Below are positions 25,991-36,082 of a stretch of DNA of 64,000 bases, piece by piece (position 1 is the stretch's first letter; the number at the start of each line of letters is the position of its first letter). The translations under genes were made by a program, and so were the position numbers. The notes under the pieces are model-generated. The model saw only the letters and a program-made list of their open reading frames with translations, did not search any database and was not told where the DNA came from. This DNA is from Mycobacterium sp. 852013-50091_SCH5140682. Its GTDB lineage: Bacteria; Actinomycetota; Actinomycetes; Mycobacteriales; Mycobacteriaceae. Location of the stretch: positions 110,433 to 174,432 of the forward strand of contig NZ_LZTB01000018.1 in NCBI RefSeq assembly GCF_001665685.1. The letters run 5' to 3'.

Positions 25991-26141
25991 GTTTCAGCCG
26001 CTCTGATCGCATCTGCCACGCCTGCACCCGCCGCGACACGCCCGCGGACGACGTCGCAACAGTGAGCTCACATACGCGTCTCGGTTCGATTACGGTGCGC
26101 CTCCAACCATTCCGGTCTGCACGTTCATAACATCAGCCTCA

Positions 26142-27962
26142 ATGGCAACGCGAACATCATCAGTAACACGGACCGCCGGCCTGCTGACCGTGGCAACGGT
26201 TGTGGCGGCCGTCGCGCTCAGCGGGTGTACGCCGCGGCCGGACGGACCTGAACCGGCCGCCGAGAAGTTCTTCGCAGCACTGGCCACCGGCGACGCCGCG
26301 GCGGCAGCGGCACTGTCCGACAAACCGCCCGAGGCCAAGACCGCATTGACCGAGGCGTGGTCGGGGCTGCAGGCGACGCGGCTCGACGCGCAGATCGTGG
26401 GGTCGAAGTACGCGCAAGACACCGGCAGTGTGAACTACCGCTACACGTGGCATCTGCCGAAGAACCGCACCTGGACCTACGACGGCCAGCTCAACATGGT
26501 GCGCGAAGAGGGGCGCTGGGAAGTCCGTTGGAGCGCAACAGGATTGCACCCTCGACTGGGCGAACACCAGACCTTCGCGCTGCGGGCCGACCAGCCGCGC
26601 CGCGCGTCGGTCAACGAGCACGGCGGCACCGACGTGCTGGTTCCGGGCTACCTCTACCACTACGGGCTGGACGCCAGATCCGCCGGCGTCGCGCTGATGT
26701 CGACGGCCAAGGCGGTCGCCGACGCGCTGCGCCCGTTCGACCCGACGTTGGACGCCCAGCAACTGGCCGAGCAGGCGAGCTCGTCGGCTCAGCCATTGAG
26801 CTTGATCACGCTGCGCCAATCCGACCATGACCGCGTCGCCCCGGCGATCGCTGCGCTGCCCGGCGTCGTCGTCACGCCGCAGGACGAGATGTTGCCCACC
26901 GACGAGACGTTTGCGCCGGCGATCGTCAACGAGGTCAAAAAGGCCGTGGTCGACGACCTCGCGGGGCAGGCAGGCTGGCGGGTCGTCACCGTCAACCAGA
27001 ACGGCGTCGACGTCGACGTCCTCAACGAGGTGCCCGGCAACCCGGCACCGTCGGTCACCATCAGCCTCGACCGGGCCGTGCAGAACGCCGCGCAGAACGC
27101 GGTGAACACAACCGGGCGCAAGGCCATGATCGTCGCGATCAAACCGTCGACCGGAGAAATCCTGGCCGTCGCACAGAACGCGGCCGCCGACGCCGATGGG
27201 CCCATCGCCACCACCGGTCTCTTTCCGCCCGGGTCGACGTTCAAGATCATCACCGCGGGTGGCGCCATCGACCGCGACATGGCCAACCCGAACACGCTGC
27301 TCGGCTGCCCCGGCACCTTGGAGATCGGGCACCGCATCGTCACCAACTACGACGCGTTCGACCTCGGTGTCGTGCCGATGTCACGCGCTTTCGCCAATTC
27401 GTGCAACACCACGTTTGCCGAGCTGGCCAGCAGGATGCCGCCGCGGGCGCTCAACGAGGCTGCCAAGCAGTACGGCATCGGCCCCGATTACCACGTCGAC
27501 GGCATCAGCACGGTGTCCGGCTCGGTCCCTCCGACCGTGAGCCTCGCCGAACGCACCGAGGACGGTTTCGGTCAGGGCAAGGTGCTGGTCAGTCCGTTCG
27601 GCATGGCGCTCGCGGCCGCGACGGTGGCGGCGGGCAAGACGCCGGTGCCGCAGTTGATCGAAGGGCACCAGACGACCATCGACGACGCGGGCGCCCCGAT
27701 CTCGCAGAAGATGATCGACGGGCTGCGCCCGATGATGCAGCTGGTGGTCACCAACGGCACGGCCAAGGAGATCAACGGTTTCGGCGACGTGCGCGGTAAG
27801 ACCGGTGAGGCCGAATACAACGGCGGGTCCCACGCCTGGTTCGCCGGCTATCGCGGGGACCTCGCCTTCGCGGCCCTGATCGTGGGCGGCGGCAGCTCGG
27901 AGTACGCGGTGCGGATGTGCAAGACGATGTTCCAGGGCCTGCCGCCCGACTATCTGGCGTGA
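26142..27962 (+). CDS. Penicillin-binding lipoprotein (Rv2864c-like class B PBP)
   Basis: A 606-residue transpeptidase anchored as a lipoprotein (lipobox LSGC, Cys29). After the signal comes an NTF2-like MecA_N domain (about 35-150), then a PBP-dimer region, then the transpeptidase. The catalytic motifs are in order: PPGSTFKI (S-x-x-K, about residue 365), NSCN (S-x-N, about 419) and KTGEAEY (K-T-G, about 553). It cross-links peptidoglycan on the outer face of the membrane. ATG 26142 has only a weak ribosome site. About 150 bases of upstream DNA separate it from the GNAT gene, so it probably has its own promoter. Confidence 0.93.
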   Translation: MATRTSSVTRTAGLLTVATVVAAVALSGCTPRPDGPEPAAEKFFAALATGDAAAAAALSDKPPEAKTALTEAWSGLQATRLDAQIVGSKYAQDTGSVNYRYTWHLPKNRTWTYDGQLNMVREEGRWEVRWSATGLHPRLGEHQTFALRADQPRRASVNEHGGTDVLVPGYLYHYGLDARSAGVALMSTAKAVADALRPFDPTLDAQQLAEQASSSAQPLSLITLRQSDHDRVAPAIAALPGVVVTPQDEMLPTDETFAPAIVNEVKKAVVDDLAGQAGWRVVTVNQNGVDVDVLNEVPGNPAPSVTISLDRAVQNAAQNAVNTTGRKAMIVAIKPSTGEILAVAQNAAADADGPIATTGLFPPGSTFKIITAGGAIDRDMANPNTLLGCPGTLEIGHRIVTNYDAFDLGVVPMSRAFANSCNTTFAELASRMPPRALNEAAKQYGIGPDYHVDGISTVSGSVPPTVSLAERTEDGFGQGKVLVSPFGMALAAATVAAGKTPVPQLIEGHQTTIDDAGAPISQKMIDGLRPMMQLVVTNGTAKEINGFGDVRGKTGEAEYNGGSHAWFAGYRGDLAFAALIVGGGSSEYAVRMCKTMFQGLPPDYLA

Positions 27963-28008
27963 TCTGCGGTACCTGCGGTAGCACCAATCCCGGTAACCTG
28001 GACGGGTC

Positions 28009-28596
28009 ATGACCGGGATCAATGAGCAATCGGTGGAGCTGCGCGTCTCCGACGCCGACCGCAACGGCACGTTGCGGCGGCTGCACAACGCCGTCGCGCT
28101 CGGGCTGATCGCCATCGACGAGTTCGAGGAGCGCTCCGCGCTGGTGTCCCGGGCGCGGCTGCAGGCCGACCTCGACGCACTGGTCGGCGACCTGCCCGGG
28201 CCGGGAGCGATCGTCACCTCCGCGGCCGACCGCGTCGAGCTGCGAGGCGTCATGGGCTCGCTCAAACGCCAGGGCGAGTGGACGGTCCCGACGCGCCTCG
28301 CGCTCGTGCGCCGGATGGGCTCGGTGGAGCTCGACCTGACCCGGGCCCGCTTCGCAGGCCCGATCGTGGTCGTCGAGCTCGACCTCAAGTTCGGTTCGCT
28401 GGAGATGCGCCTGCCCGACGGTGCGAGCGCCTCGATCGACGATGTCGAGGTGATCGTCGGCAGTGCCACCGATCGCCGTCGCGACGCACCGGCCGACGGA
28501 ACTCCGCACGTCATCCTCGCCGGCCGGGTGGTGTGCGGGTCGGTCGACATCCGCGGTCCGCGCAAGGGGTGGTTTGGCCGCGGCCAGCGCAGCTAG
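28009..28596 (+). CDS. DUF1707 (SHOCT-like) domain protein
   Basis: A 195-residue protein. The N-terminal DUF1707 module reads [47 protein letters not shown], the short bihelical domain common in actinobacteria. The C-terminal part ([34 protein letters not shown]...) resembles a LiaF/DUF2154-type beta region. No TM helix. It may be a regulator or adaptor for envelope stress, but this is unproven. It sits between the PBP and map, as in M. tuberculosis. Confidence 0.8.
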   Translation: MTGINEQSVELRVSDADRNGTLRRLHNAVALGLIAIDEFEERSALVSRARLQADLDALVGDLPGPGAIVTSAADRVELRGVMGSLKRQGEWTVPTRLALVRRMGSVELDLTRARFAGPIVVVELDLKFGSLEMRLPDGASASIDDVEVIVGSATDRRRDAPADGTPHVILAGRVVCGSVDIRGPRKGWFGRGQRS

Positions 28597-28657
28597 CGTC
28601 GGTATCGCGGGTCCACTGGTGACTCGCCCGGTGCGGCCGGTCGGTACCCTGACGCGT

Positions 28658-29515
28658 ATGTCTGTTCGTGCTGCCCTGCGTCCCGGCGTGCTGTCACCGA
28701 CCCTGCCGGTGCCCAAGTCGATCCCGCGTCCCGAGTACGCCTGGAAGCCGACCGTGCAAGAAGGCAGCGAACCGTGGGTACAGACGCCCGAGGTGATCGA
28801 GAAGATGCGGATCGCCGGGCGCATCGCGGCCCAGGCGTTGGCCGAGGCGGGCAAGGCCGTCGCACCCGGGGTGACCACCGACGAGCTCGACCGGATCGCC
28901 CACGAGTACATGATCGACCACGGTGCCTATCCATCGACGTTGGGCTACAAGGGGTTTCCGAAATCCTGCTGCACGTCGCTCAATGAGATCATCTGCCACG
29001 GCATCCCGGATTCGACCGTGATCGAGGACGGCGACATCGTCAACATCGACGTCACGGCCTACATCGACGGCGTGCACGGCGACACCAACGCCACCTTCCT
29101 GGCCGGCGACGTATCCGAGGAACACCGGTTGCTCGTCGAGCGCACGCACGAGGCCACGATGCGCGCCATCAAGGCCGTCAAGCCGGGACGTGCCCTGTCC
29201 ATCGTCGGGCGGGTGATCGAGTCGTATGCAAACCGGTTCGGCTACAACGTGGTTCGCGATTTCACCGGCCACGGCATCGGCACCACTTTCCACAACGGCC
29301 TGGTGGTGCTGCACTACGACCAGCCCGCTGTGGAGACCGTGCTCGAGCCGGGTATGACGTTCACCATCGAACCGATGATCAACCTCGGCGGCCTGGACTA
29401 CGAGATCTGGGACGACGACTGGACCGTGGCCACCAAGGACGGCAAGTGGACCGCGCAGTTCGAGCACACGCTGGTGGTCACCGAGGACGGCGCCGACATC
29501 CTCACCTTGCCGTGA
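28658..29515 (+). CDS. map: Type I methionine aminopeptidase
   Basis: A 285-residue MetAP Ic (MapB type) with the mycobacterial ~40-residue N-terminal extension carrying a Pro-rich segment ([12 protein letters not shown]). The five metal ligands of the pita-bread fold are in place: Asp in [10 protein letters not shown], Asp in [10 protein letters not shown], His in [11 protein letters not shown], Glu in [10 protein letters not shown] and Glu in AQFEHTLVV. It removes the initiator Met from nascent proteins. ATG 28658 is the family start; a longer upstream frame overlaps the DUF1707 gene. Confidence 0.95.
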   Translation: MSVRAALRPGVLSPTLPVPKSIPRPEYAWKPTVQEGSEPWVQTPEVIEKMRIAGRIAAQALAEAGKAVAPGVTTDELDRIAHEYMIDHGAYPSTLGYKGFPKSCCTSLNEIICHGIPDSTVIEDGDIVNIDVTAYIDGVHGDTNATFLAGDVSEEHRLLVERTHEATMRAIKAVKPGRALSIVGRVIESYANRFGYNVVRDFTGHGIGTTFHNGLVVLHYDQPAVETVLEPGMTFTIEPMINLGGLDYEIWDDDWTVATKDGKWTAQFEHTLVVTEDGADILTLP

Positions 29516-29525
29516 CCCGGCCCGC

Positions 29526-31022
29526 GTGAGCGGCGCACTGCTGGTCGCCGGAACCACATCCGACGCGGGCAAGTCGATGGTGGTCGCGGGCCTGTGCCGG
29601 CTGTTGGCGCGCAGGGGAGTGCGGGTCGCGCCGTTCAAGGCGCAGAACATGTCCAACAACTCGGCGGTGACCGTCGACGGCGGTGAGATCGGCCGGGCCC
29701 AGGCCATGCAGGCGCGCGCGGCGGGGCTCGAACCGCACACCCGGTTCAACCCCATCCTGCTCAAGCCCGGGTCCGACCGGACCTCTCAGCTGGTGCTCCG
29801 TGGCCGCGTCGCGGGCTCGGTGGCCGCAGGCGACTACTTCACCCACCGCGAGCGGCTCGCGGCCGTGGTGGCCGACGAATTAGCCTCGCTGCGAGCCGAA
29901 TTTGATGTGGTCATCTGCGAAGGCGCCGGATCGCCCGCCGAGATCAACCTGCGCGCAACGGATCTGGCGAACATGGGTCTCGCGCGCGCAGCGGATCTGC
30001 CGGTGATCCTGGTCGGCGACATCGACCGCGGCGGGCTGCTGGCCCACCTGCACGGCACCGTCGCGGTTCTCGAACCCGCCGACCAGGCCCTCATCGCCGG
30101 ATTCGTCGTCAACAAGTTTCGCGGCGACCCGACGCTGCTCGAACCCGGCCTGCGGCAGTTGCACGCGCTGACCGGCCGCCCGACCTACGGCGTGATCCCG
30201 TTTCACGACGGCATCTGGCTCGACACCGAGGATTCGGTGTCGGTGCGGGCGGGCGGACTCGTCGGGCCGCCTCAGCCACCGCGCGGTGAGCAGACCCTGA
30301 CGGTCGCGGCCATCCGGCTGCCCCGCATCTCCAACTCCACCGATGTCGAGGCGCTGGCCTGTGAACCCGGGGTCGACGTGCGGTGGGTGGCCGACGCGGC
30401 CGACCTCGCCGGCGCCGACGTCGTCGTGATCCCCGGTAGCAAGGCCACGGTCAGTGACTTGGCCTGGCTCACCGAGCGGGGTCTCGCCGAGGCGATCCGC
30501 ACGCACGCCGCGCAGGGCCGCGCCGTGCTCGGGGTGTGCGGGGGATTCCAGATGCTGTGCCGCCGGATCGACGACTCCGTGGAGTCCCGGGCAGGCACTG
30601 TCGCGGGACTCGGGCTGCTGGCCGCGGACATCGTGTTCGATCCCGAGAAGACGTTGCGCCGCTGGCAGACTCCGCTGTATGGCTACGAGATCCACCACGG
30701 CCGGGTCGTCGGGAGTGAGGAACAGGACTGGCTGGGCGTGGGTATCCGGCGCGGTGCCGTTTACGGCACGCACTGGCACGGCCTGCTGGACAACGACGCG
30801 GTCCGCAGGTCGTGGCTCACCGAGGTCTCGCACGCCGCAGGACGCACCGGATTCGTCGTTGCCGACGACGTCGACGTGGCCGCCCGCCGCGATGCACAGC
30901 TCGACCTGATGGCCGATCTGCTGGCCGAACATCTCGACATCGACGCGGTCTTGGATCTGCTCGCACGCGGAGCGCCGAGCCGACCGACCATGAAGACGGC
31001 GCTGGACGGGCCGACTGGGTAG
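29526..31022 (+). CDS. cobQ: Cobyric acid synthase CobQ
   Basis: A 498-residue amidotransferase that amidates four peripheral carboxylates (b, d, e, g) of adenosylcobyrinate a,c-diamide. The N-terminal P-loop-like [19 protein letters not shown] and [13 protein letters not shown] are the BioD-like ATPase region. The C-terminal class I GATase domain has [12 protein letters not shown] (nucleophile Cys) and GYEIHHGR / [10 protein letters not shown] (His). GTG 29526 follows the map stop by ten bases. It works with cobO, cobB, the chelatase-like protein and cysG further right; the cobalamin genes are split across the window. Confidence 0.95.
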   Translation: MSGALLVAGTTSDAGKSMVVAGLCRLLARRGVRVAPFKAQNMSNNSAVTVDGGEIGRAQAMQARAAGLEPHTRFNPILLKPGSDRTSQLVLRGRVAGSVAAGDYFTHRERLAAVVADELASLRAEFDVVICEGAGSPAEINLRATDLANMGLARAADLPVILVGDIDRGGLLAHLHGTVAVLEPADQALIAGFVVNKFRGDPTLLEPGLRQLHALTGRPTYGVIPFHDGIWLDTEDSVSVRAGGLVGPPQPPRGEQTLTVAAIRLPRISNSTDVEALACEPGVDVRWVADAADLAGADVVVIPGSKATVSDLAWLTERGLAEAIRTHAAQGRAVLGVCGGFQMLCRRIDDSVESRAGTVAGLGLLAADIVFDPEKTLRRWQTPLYGYEIHHGRVVGSEEQDWLGVGIRRGAVYGTHWHGLLDNDAVRRSWLTEVSHAAGRTGFVVADDVDVAARRDAQLDLMADLLAEHLDIDAVLDLLARGAPSRPTMKTALDGPTG

Positions 31023-31031
31023 CCTGGGCCC

Positions 31032-31691
31032 ATGATCGGGGCTCGGGTGGCTGTGCCGTTGCTGGCCCTTCTGCTCACCGGATGTGCGACTGTCGTGTCC
31101 GGGACGCCGACCTGGCCGGGCGCCACCCTGGAGAAGGTGCTGCTGACCGCCGCCGATTTCCCGGCCGGCGTGCAATACGACCGCATCGTCGAAAAACCCG
31201 GCCAGCCGGACGGGACGGGTGCGCCGCCGTCGATGCTGTCGAATCCGCAGGGCTGCTCCGACGGCCTCACCCGGGTGATCGCCCGCTCGGCCGACCGCGG
31301 CCCTGGCAGTGCGGGCAAGTACGTGCTGTCCTACGACGGTGCCCGCATGGTCATCACCGTGCTGACCTCGCCGCTGCCATTGGACCAGCTCGACGCGACC
31401 GCGCAGCGATGCGCGCAATTCCGGACGTTCTTCGATCCGGGCGACGCAGGCATCCCGATCACCACCACCAAGCTGGCGACGCAACGGCCCGCGGAGTTGG
31501 TCTACCAACAGACGATGCAGCTGAGCGGGTCGGACAGCAGTGCCTACTTCGCGTTCGAGAACATCGGATCGTGGTCGGTGTTCGGAGTGACCTTCCCGAC
31601 GCAGAACCCCGCCATACCCGTCAAAGCCACCCTGCCGCAGACCTTCCTCGACGCGTTCGACCAGCAGGTGCACCGCATCCAAGCGCGTTGA
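31032..31691 (+). CDS. Secreted lipoprotein, unknown function (219 aa)
   Basis: The signal peptide ends in LLTGC with Cys18 as the lipid-modified residue, so the mature protein sits on the outer face of the membrane. The rest is a soluble domain with two well-placed cysteines (PQGCSDGL and AQRCAQF) that could form a disulfide. It resembles the mycobacterial DUF5642/LpqN-LpqT-like or PknH-sensor-like group by general pattern only; I cannot place it firmly. It starts nine bases after cobQ and is likely co-transcribed. Confidence 0.72.
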   Translation: MIGARVAVPLLALLLTGCATVVSGTPTWPGATLEKVLLTAADFPAGVQYDRIVEKPGQPDGTGAPPSMLSNPQGCSDGLTRVIARSADRGPGSAGKYVLSYDGARMVITVLTSPLPLDQLDATAQRCAQFRTFFDPGDAGIPITTTKLATQRPAELVYQQTMQLSGSDSSAYFAFENIGSWSVFGVTFPTQNPAIPVKATLPQTFLDAFDQQVHRIQAR

Positions 31692-31778
31692 CATCACCGC
31701 TGACAGAACCGTTTACGCTCGCGTCAAGGACCCGTTGATTTCCGCCCGCTCGCCGCATGCTGGCGGTAGGTTGTCCCA

Positions 31779-32342
31779 ATGCTGACCACCGTGCCGACCA
31801 TCGACGGGTTCTCTGTGCCCGTCGATGTGGCAGGCCCCGACAAGGGTTCGGTAGTCGTGCTGCTCGGCGCCGGCCATCACGGTCCCGCAGCCTATGGCGC
31901 GGTATGTCAACGGCTGCACACGGCATCGCTGCGAACCGTCATCATCGCGCCGGATCCGCGGCTGACGGCCAAGTCGGTCGTCGGCATCCTGGATGCCGTG
32001 GACGTCAAATGGTCGGTGCTGGTCGGGGACCGCCTCGGTGGCGAGCTGGCCTGGGAATTGGCGGCGACGCGGCTGGACCGGTTCACCAGCCTGGTGGTCG
32101 TGGATCGCGGACACCCGCGCGTCGCCGATCTCACCGGGGCGATCCGCGACGAGGACTGCCCCGCAGTGGAGATGAACACCACCGCCCTGGTCAGCACGCC
32201 GGCAGCCCGCGCGGTGGCCAAGGCCAGTCAGCGCTACGTCTACGGCGACTTCCGCTTGGTGGAGATGCTCGGCCGCCGCAACGCGCAGGAGTCCACTGCG
32301 CAGCTGGCCGCCGAGATCGTCATGCGCACGAGCACCTGGTAG
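31779..32342 (+). CDS. Alpha/beta-hydrolase-like protein lacking nucleophile
   Basis: A 187-residue protein with the opening of an alpha/beta hydrolase (GSVVVLLGAGHHGPAAYGAV as the oxyanion strand, then LVGDRLGGELAWELA). The G-x-S-x-G elbow reads G-D-R-L-G, so the nucleophile position is Arg. The protein is also shorter than the usual 250-300 residues. It is probably a non-enzymatic or degenerate hydrolase. The frame is intact, with no sign of a recent frameshift, so it is called as a gene. It is convergent with the osmolyte operon. Confidence 0.7.
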   Translation: MLTTVPTIDGFSVPVDVAGPDKGSVVVLLGAGHHGPAAYGAVCQRLHTASLRTVIIAPDPRLTAKSVVGILDAVDVKWSVLVGDRLGGELAWELAATRLDRFTSLVVVDRGHPRVADLTGAIRDEDCPAVEMNTTALVSTPAARAVAKASQRYVYGDFRLVEMLGRRNAQESTAQLAAEIVMRTSTW

Positions 32343-32358
32343 CCCGGCGGCTCGGTCC

Positions 32359-34149
32359 TCACGCCGTCGGTGACGGCGTCCACGCCTGCGGCAGACCCGG
32401 TTGCCCGGGGAACAGGTAGTCGACGAAAGCTGCTGCGGTGGGCTGTGGTTCGTGATTGGCCAGCCCGGGCCGCTCGTTGGCTTCGACGAACACGTAGTCG
32501 CGGCCTGCCACATCGGGCACCAGCAGGTCGATGCCCGTGACCGGGATACCGATGGCCTGGGCCGCCGTCACCGCCACGCGGCACAGTTCGGGGTTCACCT
32601 CGGCGGTGACGTCGTGGATGGTGCCGCCCTGATGCAGGTTCGCCGTGCGGCGCACCCGCAGCCGTTCGCCCTCGGGCAGCACGTCGTCGAGCGACCAGCC
32701 GGCCTCGGCGACCGTGCCCGTGGTGACGTCGTCCATCGGGATGCGCGACTCGCCACCGGTCGCCGCTGCCCGGCGGCGGCTCTGCGCCTCGATGAGCTCG
32801 CGGATGGTGTGCGCGCCGGTTCCGGTGACCTCGGCCGGGCGGCGGATCGCGGCCGCCACCACCTTGCCGTCGATCACGACCAGCCGAAGATCGTCGCCGG
32901 GCGCGCGCTGCTCGATGAGCACCTCGGGGTGCTGCTCGCGTGCCCGCTCCAGGGCCGCATCGAGTTCGGCGTCGCCGTCGACGCCGACGGTGATGCCCTT
33001 GCCCTGCTCGCCACGCGTGGGTTTCACCACGACATCGCCGACCTCGGCGAGGAACTCGTGATCACCCTGGTCGAATGTGGCCAGCCGACCCTTGGCGACG
33101 GTGATGCCCGCCTCGGACACGATGCGCCGGGTCTGGCGTTTGTCGTCGCAGCGCGCCATGGCCACCGCGGAGGTGAACTCCGACAACGACTCTCGCGTGA
33201 CGACGCTGCGGCCGCCGTGTGACAGGCGCATCTCACCCGCGCCGGCGTCGAGCACCTCGACCCAGATGCCGCGCCGCATCGCCTCGTCGGCGATGATGCG
33301 GGCGTACGGGTTCAGGTCGTCGACGGTCTCCGGGGGATGAGTGAACAGCGGCTCGTTGATGGCGTTCTTGCGTTTGACGGCCAGCACCGGCACCCGCTGA
33401 AAGCCGAGCTTCTCGTACAGCGCGATCGCCGCGGTGTTGTCGTGGGCCACCGACAGGTCGATGTAGGATCGTCCCCGGTCGCGGAAGATACCGGCCAAGG
33501 TGCGGGTCAAGGCCTCGCCCACCCCGGGCAGCCCGGCGGTCGGATCGACGGCCAGCGACCACAGGCTCGACCCGTTCTCCGGATCGCTGAAGAGCTTGTG
33601 GTGATCCACCCCGGTCACGGTGCCGATCACCGAGCCGTCGTCGTCGCGCACCGCCACCAGGTAGACCGCCGAACTGCGGATGTGGTTGTCCCAGATGACC
33701 TCGACCGGAGCGGGCACCATGCCGCACCGCACATAGACCCGGTTCATCTCGTCGGCGTCGTCGCGGACCCGCAGCGTGCGGATGGTGAACCCGATGGGTT
33801 CGGGCGCGGTGAAATCGTCGGTGAACCGCAACCGGTAGGTGTGGCTCGGATCGATGAACAGCTCGGCAGGCGAGCGGGCGATCAACACGTGCGACTCGCG
33901 CGCGTAGATGCAGATGTCGCGCCGACCCGGGCCCTCGTGGCCCAACACCTCGGCCAGCTTCTCGGGATCGGCGAAGGTCTGCCCGAAAATCAGCCGGCCC
34001 CAACCGAGTTCGAGGACCACGTCGTCGGCCATGGCATCGACGAGATGCTGTGGCGACGCGTCGTGCAGGCCGAGTGTGATGGCCTCGGTGTGGTCGTCGT
34101 CGGCGTGCACGCCCGCGCGATTGCCTGCGTCGGGATCCACGCTGGTCAT
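32359..34149 (-). CDS. ngg: N-acetylglutaminylglutamine synthetase (GNAT + ATP-grasp)
   Basis: A 596-residue fusion. Residues ~100-300 are a GNAT domain (WSLAVDPTAGLPGVGEALTRTL, then IDLSVAHDNTAAIALYEKLGFQ). The C-terminal half is ATP-grasp (VVKPTRGEQGKGITVGV, VLIEQRAPGDDLRLVVIDGKVVAAAIRRPAEV, NLHQGGTIHDV, VFVEANERPG). This pairing is the NAGGN synthetase of the N-acetylglutaminylglutamine amide osmoprotectant pathway: it acetylates and joins glutamines. The partner amidotransferase gene overlaps it by four bases (ATGA). ATG 34149 is chosen over a longer frame that would read into that gene. Confidence 0.9.
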   Translation of the reverse strand: MTSVDPDAGNRAGVHADDDHTEAITLGLHDASPQHLVDAMADDVVLELGWGRLIFGQTFADPEKLAEVLGHEGPGRRDICIYARESHVLIARSPAELFIDPSHTYRLRFTDDFTAPEPIGFTIRTLRVRDDADEMNRVYVRCGMVPAPVEVIWDNHIRSSAVYLVAVRDDDGSVIGTVTGVDHHKLFSDPENGSSLWSLAVDPTAGLPGVGEALTRTLAGIFRDRGRSYIDLSVAHDNTAAIALYEKLGFQRVPVLAVKRKNAINEPLFTHPPETVDDLNPYARIIADEAMRRGIWVEVLDAGAGEMRLSHGGRSVVTRESLSEFTSAVAMARCDDKRQTRRIVSEAGITVAKGRLATFDQGDHEFLAEVGDVVVKPTRGEQGKGITVGVDGDAELDAALERAREQHPEVLIEQRAPGDDLRLVVIDGKVVAAAIRRPAEVTGTGAHTIRELIEAQSRRRAAATGGESRIPMDDVTTGTVAEAGWSLDDVLPEGERLRVRRTANLHQGGTIHDVTAEVNPELCRVAVTAAQAIGIPVTGIDLLVPDVAGRDYVFVEANERPGLANHEPQPTAAAFVDYLFPGQPGLPQAWTPSPTA

Positions 34150-35954
34150 GCGGCCGCCCCCGTGATGCCGTGCCGCTGCAGCCAGAGTTCCAGCAGGGCG
34201 ATCTGCCACAGTTCGTTACCGCGCAGCGGCGTGAGCCTGCCGTTCGGATCGGCCAGCAGCCGGTCGACGGCTTCCGGTCGGAACAGCCCGCGTTCCTTGG
34301 CTTCCGGTGCGTAGAGCGCGTCGCGGACCATGTCGAGGTAGAGACCTTCCAGGTGGGTCAGGGCAGGCACCGGGAAGTAACCCTTGGGCCGGTCGATGAC
34401 CTCGGCCGGGATCACCCGTCGCGCAGCCTGTTTGAGCACGCCCTTGCCGCCGTGCGCGGTCTTGAGCTCGGGCGGGCAGGTCGCCGCCAGCTCCACCAAC
34501 TCGTGGTCGAGGAAGGGCACCCGGCCCTCCAGCCCCCACGCCATGGTCATGTTGTCGACGCGTTTGACCGGATCGTCGACCAGCATCACCGTGGTGTCCA
34601 GGCGCAGGGCCCGGTCCACGCCGGTCTGCGCGCCGGGCGCGGCGAAGTGCTCGGTGACGAACGCACCGCTGGGATCCGCGGTCGCGGCCCGGTACGCCTC
34701 GCTGATCAACGCGTTCACCCCGATGGTGTCCCGGTCGAAGAACGCGCCGCGGTAACTGGCCACCGCACCGTCGAGCGTCGCCGCCCCGGGCTCGGCCATC
34801 GGGGGATACCAGTGGTAGCCGGCGAACACCTCGTCGGCGCCCTGTCCGGACTGCACCACCTTGACGTGCTTGGCGACCTCTTGGCTCAGCAGGTAGAACG
34901 CCACGCAGTCGTGGCTGACCATCGGCTCGCTCATCGCGCCGATCGCGTCGCCGAGGGCGGGCAGCATGCGGGCGGTGTCGATGCGGATCTGGTGGTGCGC
35001 CGTACCGAATCGGTCGGCGATGATGTCGGAGTACTTGAACTCGTCGCCCGCGACACCGCCGACGGACTCGAATCCGATTGAGAAGGTGGCCAATCCGTGT
35101 TGGCCGGCCTCGGCGAGCAACCCGACGATCAGGCTCGAGTCGACGCCGCCGGACAGCAGGCAGCCCACCGGGACGTCGGCGACCAGCCGGCGCTCGACCG
35201 CCTGCCGTAGCGACTCCAACACCGCGTCTTCCCAGTCCCGTTCGGACCAGTCGGCGCGGTCGGCACGGCGGCTGAAGTCCGGGGACCAGTAGGTGGTGGT
35301 GCGGACCGCGCCGTCGGGTTCGATGGCGACCACCGACGCGGGCGGCACCTTGCTGACGCCGCGCAGGATGGTGCGGGGCTGCGGCACCACCGAATGGAAG
35401 GTCAAGTAGTGGTGCAGCGCGACCGAGTCGATCCGGGTGTCGACGCCTCCGCCGGCCAGCAGTGCCGGCAGGGTCGACGCGAACCGGATCCGGTGCGCGT
35501 CCTGCGTCAGATACAGCGGCTTGATGCCGAGACGGTCGCGGCCCAGCAGAACCCGGCCGGTGTCACGTTCGGCGATCGCGAACGCGAACATGCCCTTGAG
35601 GTGTTCGACGAAGCGGTCACCCCAGTGGTGGTACGCCTTGAGCAGCACCTCGGTATCGCTGTGCGAGAAGAACCGGTACCCGTGTCCGGACAACTCGCGG
35701 CGCAAGTCCCGATAGTTGTAGATGCAGCCGTTCCAGCTAAGAGCCAACCCCAGTTCGGGGTCGACCATCGGCTGGGCGCCTGCCTCGGTCAGGTCAATGA
35801 TTTTCAGTCTGCGGTGGCCCAGGGCGACCCGACCTTGCGACCACACACCGGCCGCGTCGGGACCCCTGAGCGCCATCGCCTCTGCCATGGCCGACACCGC
35901 TGAAACATCCGGTGTACGGCCATCGAGGCGCACCTCTCCGGTGGCTCCACACAT
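34146..35954 (-). CDS. NAGGN amidotransferase (asparagine-synthetase family)
   Basis: A 602-residue class II glutamine amidotransferase. It begins M-C-G, giving the N-terminal nucleophile Cys after Met removal, with RGPDAAGVW and WNGCIYNYRDLR in the GATase domain. The synthase part has LLSGGVDSSLIVGLL (PP-loop) and VVQSGQGADEVFAGYHWY. In the NAGGN pathway it amidates the C-terminal carboxylate of N-acetylglutaminylglutamine. ATG 35954 is fixed by the need for Cys2. It is first of a two-gene leftward operon; these genes are not in the M. tuberculosis block and are likely an environmental-species addition. Confidence 0.9.
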   Translation of the reverse strand: MCGATGEVRLDGRTPDVSAVSAMAEAMALRGPDAAGVWSQGRVALGHRRLKIIDLTEAGAQPMVDPELGLALSWNGCIYNYRDLRRELSGHGYRFFSHSDTEVLLKAYHHWGDRFVEHLKGMFAFAIAERDTGRVLLGRDRLGIKPLYLTQDAHRIRFASTLPALLAGGGVDTRIDSVALHHYLTFHSVVPQPRTILRGVSKVPPASVVAIEPDGAVRTTTYWSPDFSRRADRADWSERDWEDAVLESLRQAVERRLVADVPVGCLLSGGVDSSLIVGLLAEAGQHGLATFSIGFESVGGVAGDEFKYSDIIADRFGTAHHQIRIDTARMLPALGDAIGAMSEPMVSHDCVAFYLLSQEVAKHVKVVQSGQGADEVFAGYHWYPPMAEPGAATLDGAVASYRGAFFDRDTIGVNALISEAYRAATADPSGAFVTEHFAAPGAQTGVDRALRLDTTVMLVDDPVKRVDNMTMAWGLEGRVPFLDHELVELAATCPPELKTAHGGKGVLKQAARRVIPAEVIDRPKGYFPVPALTHLEGLYLDMVRDALYAPEAKERGLFRPEAVDRLLADPNGRLTPLRGNELWQIALLELWLQRHGITGAAA

Positions 35955-36082
35955 CAGTTCGACCCTACAAGGATTACGCGCCGGTGTCTCACTCGCGGCG
36001 TGTCGCGCCTCGTCTCCGCAGGTCAGAAACATGCGTATCGGGTACGCACCGAGCTTGTGAGTTCAGTGCGTACCCGGGTCCG

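Noticed and set aside
29880..31697. Antisense open frame of 605 codons over cobQ and the lipoprotein gene
   Set aside because: It lies opposite two well-supported genes. Its residue make-up (Arg/Gly/His-rich, no motifs) is the usual shadow of high-GC codon bias.
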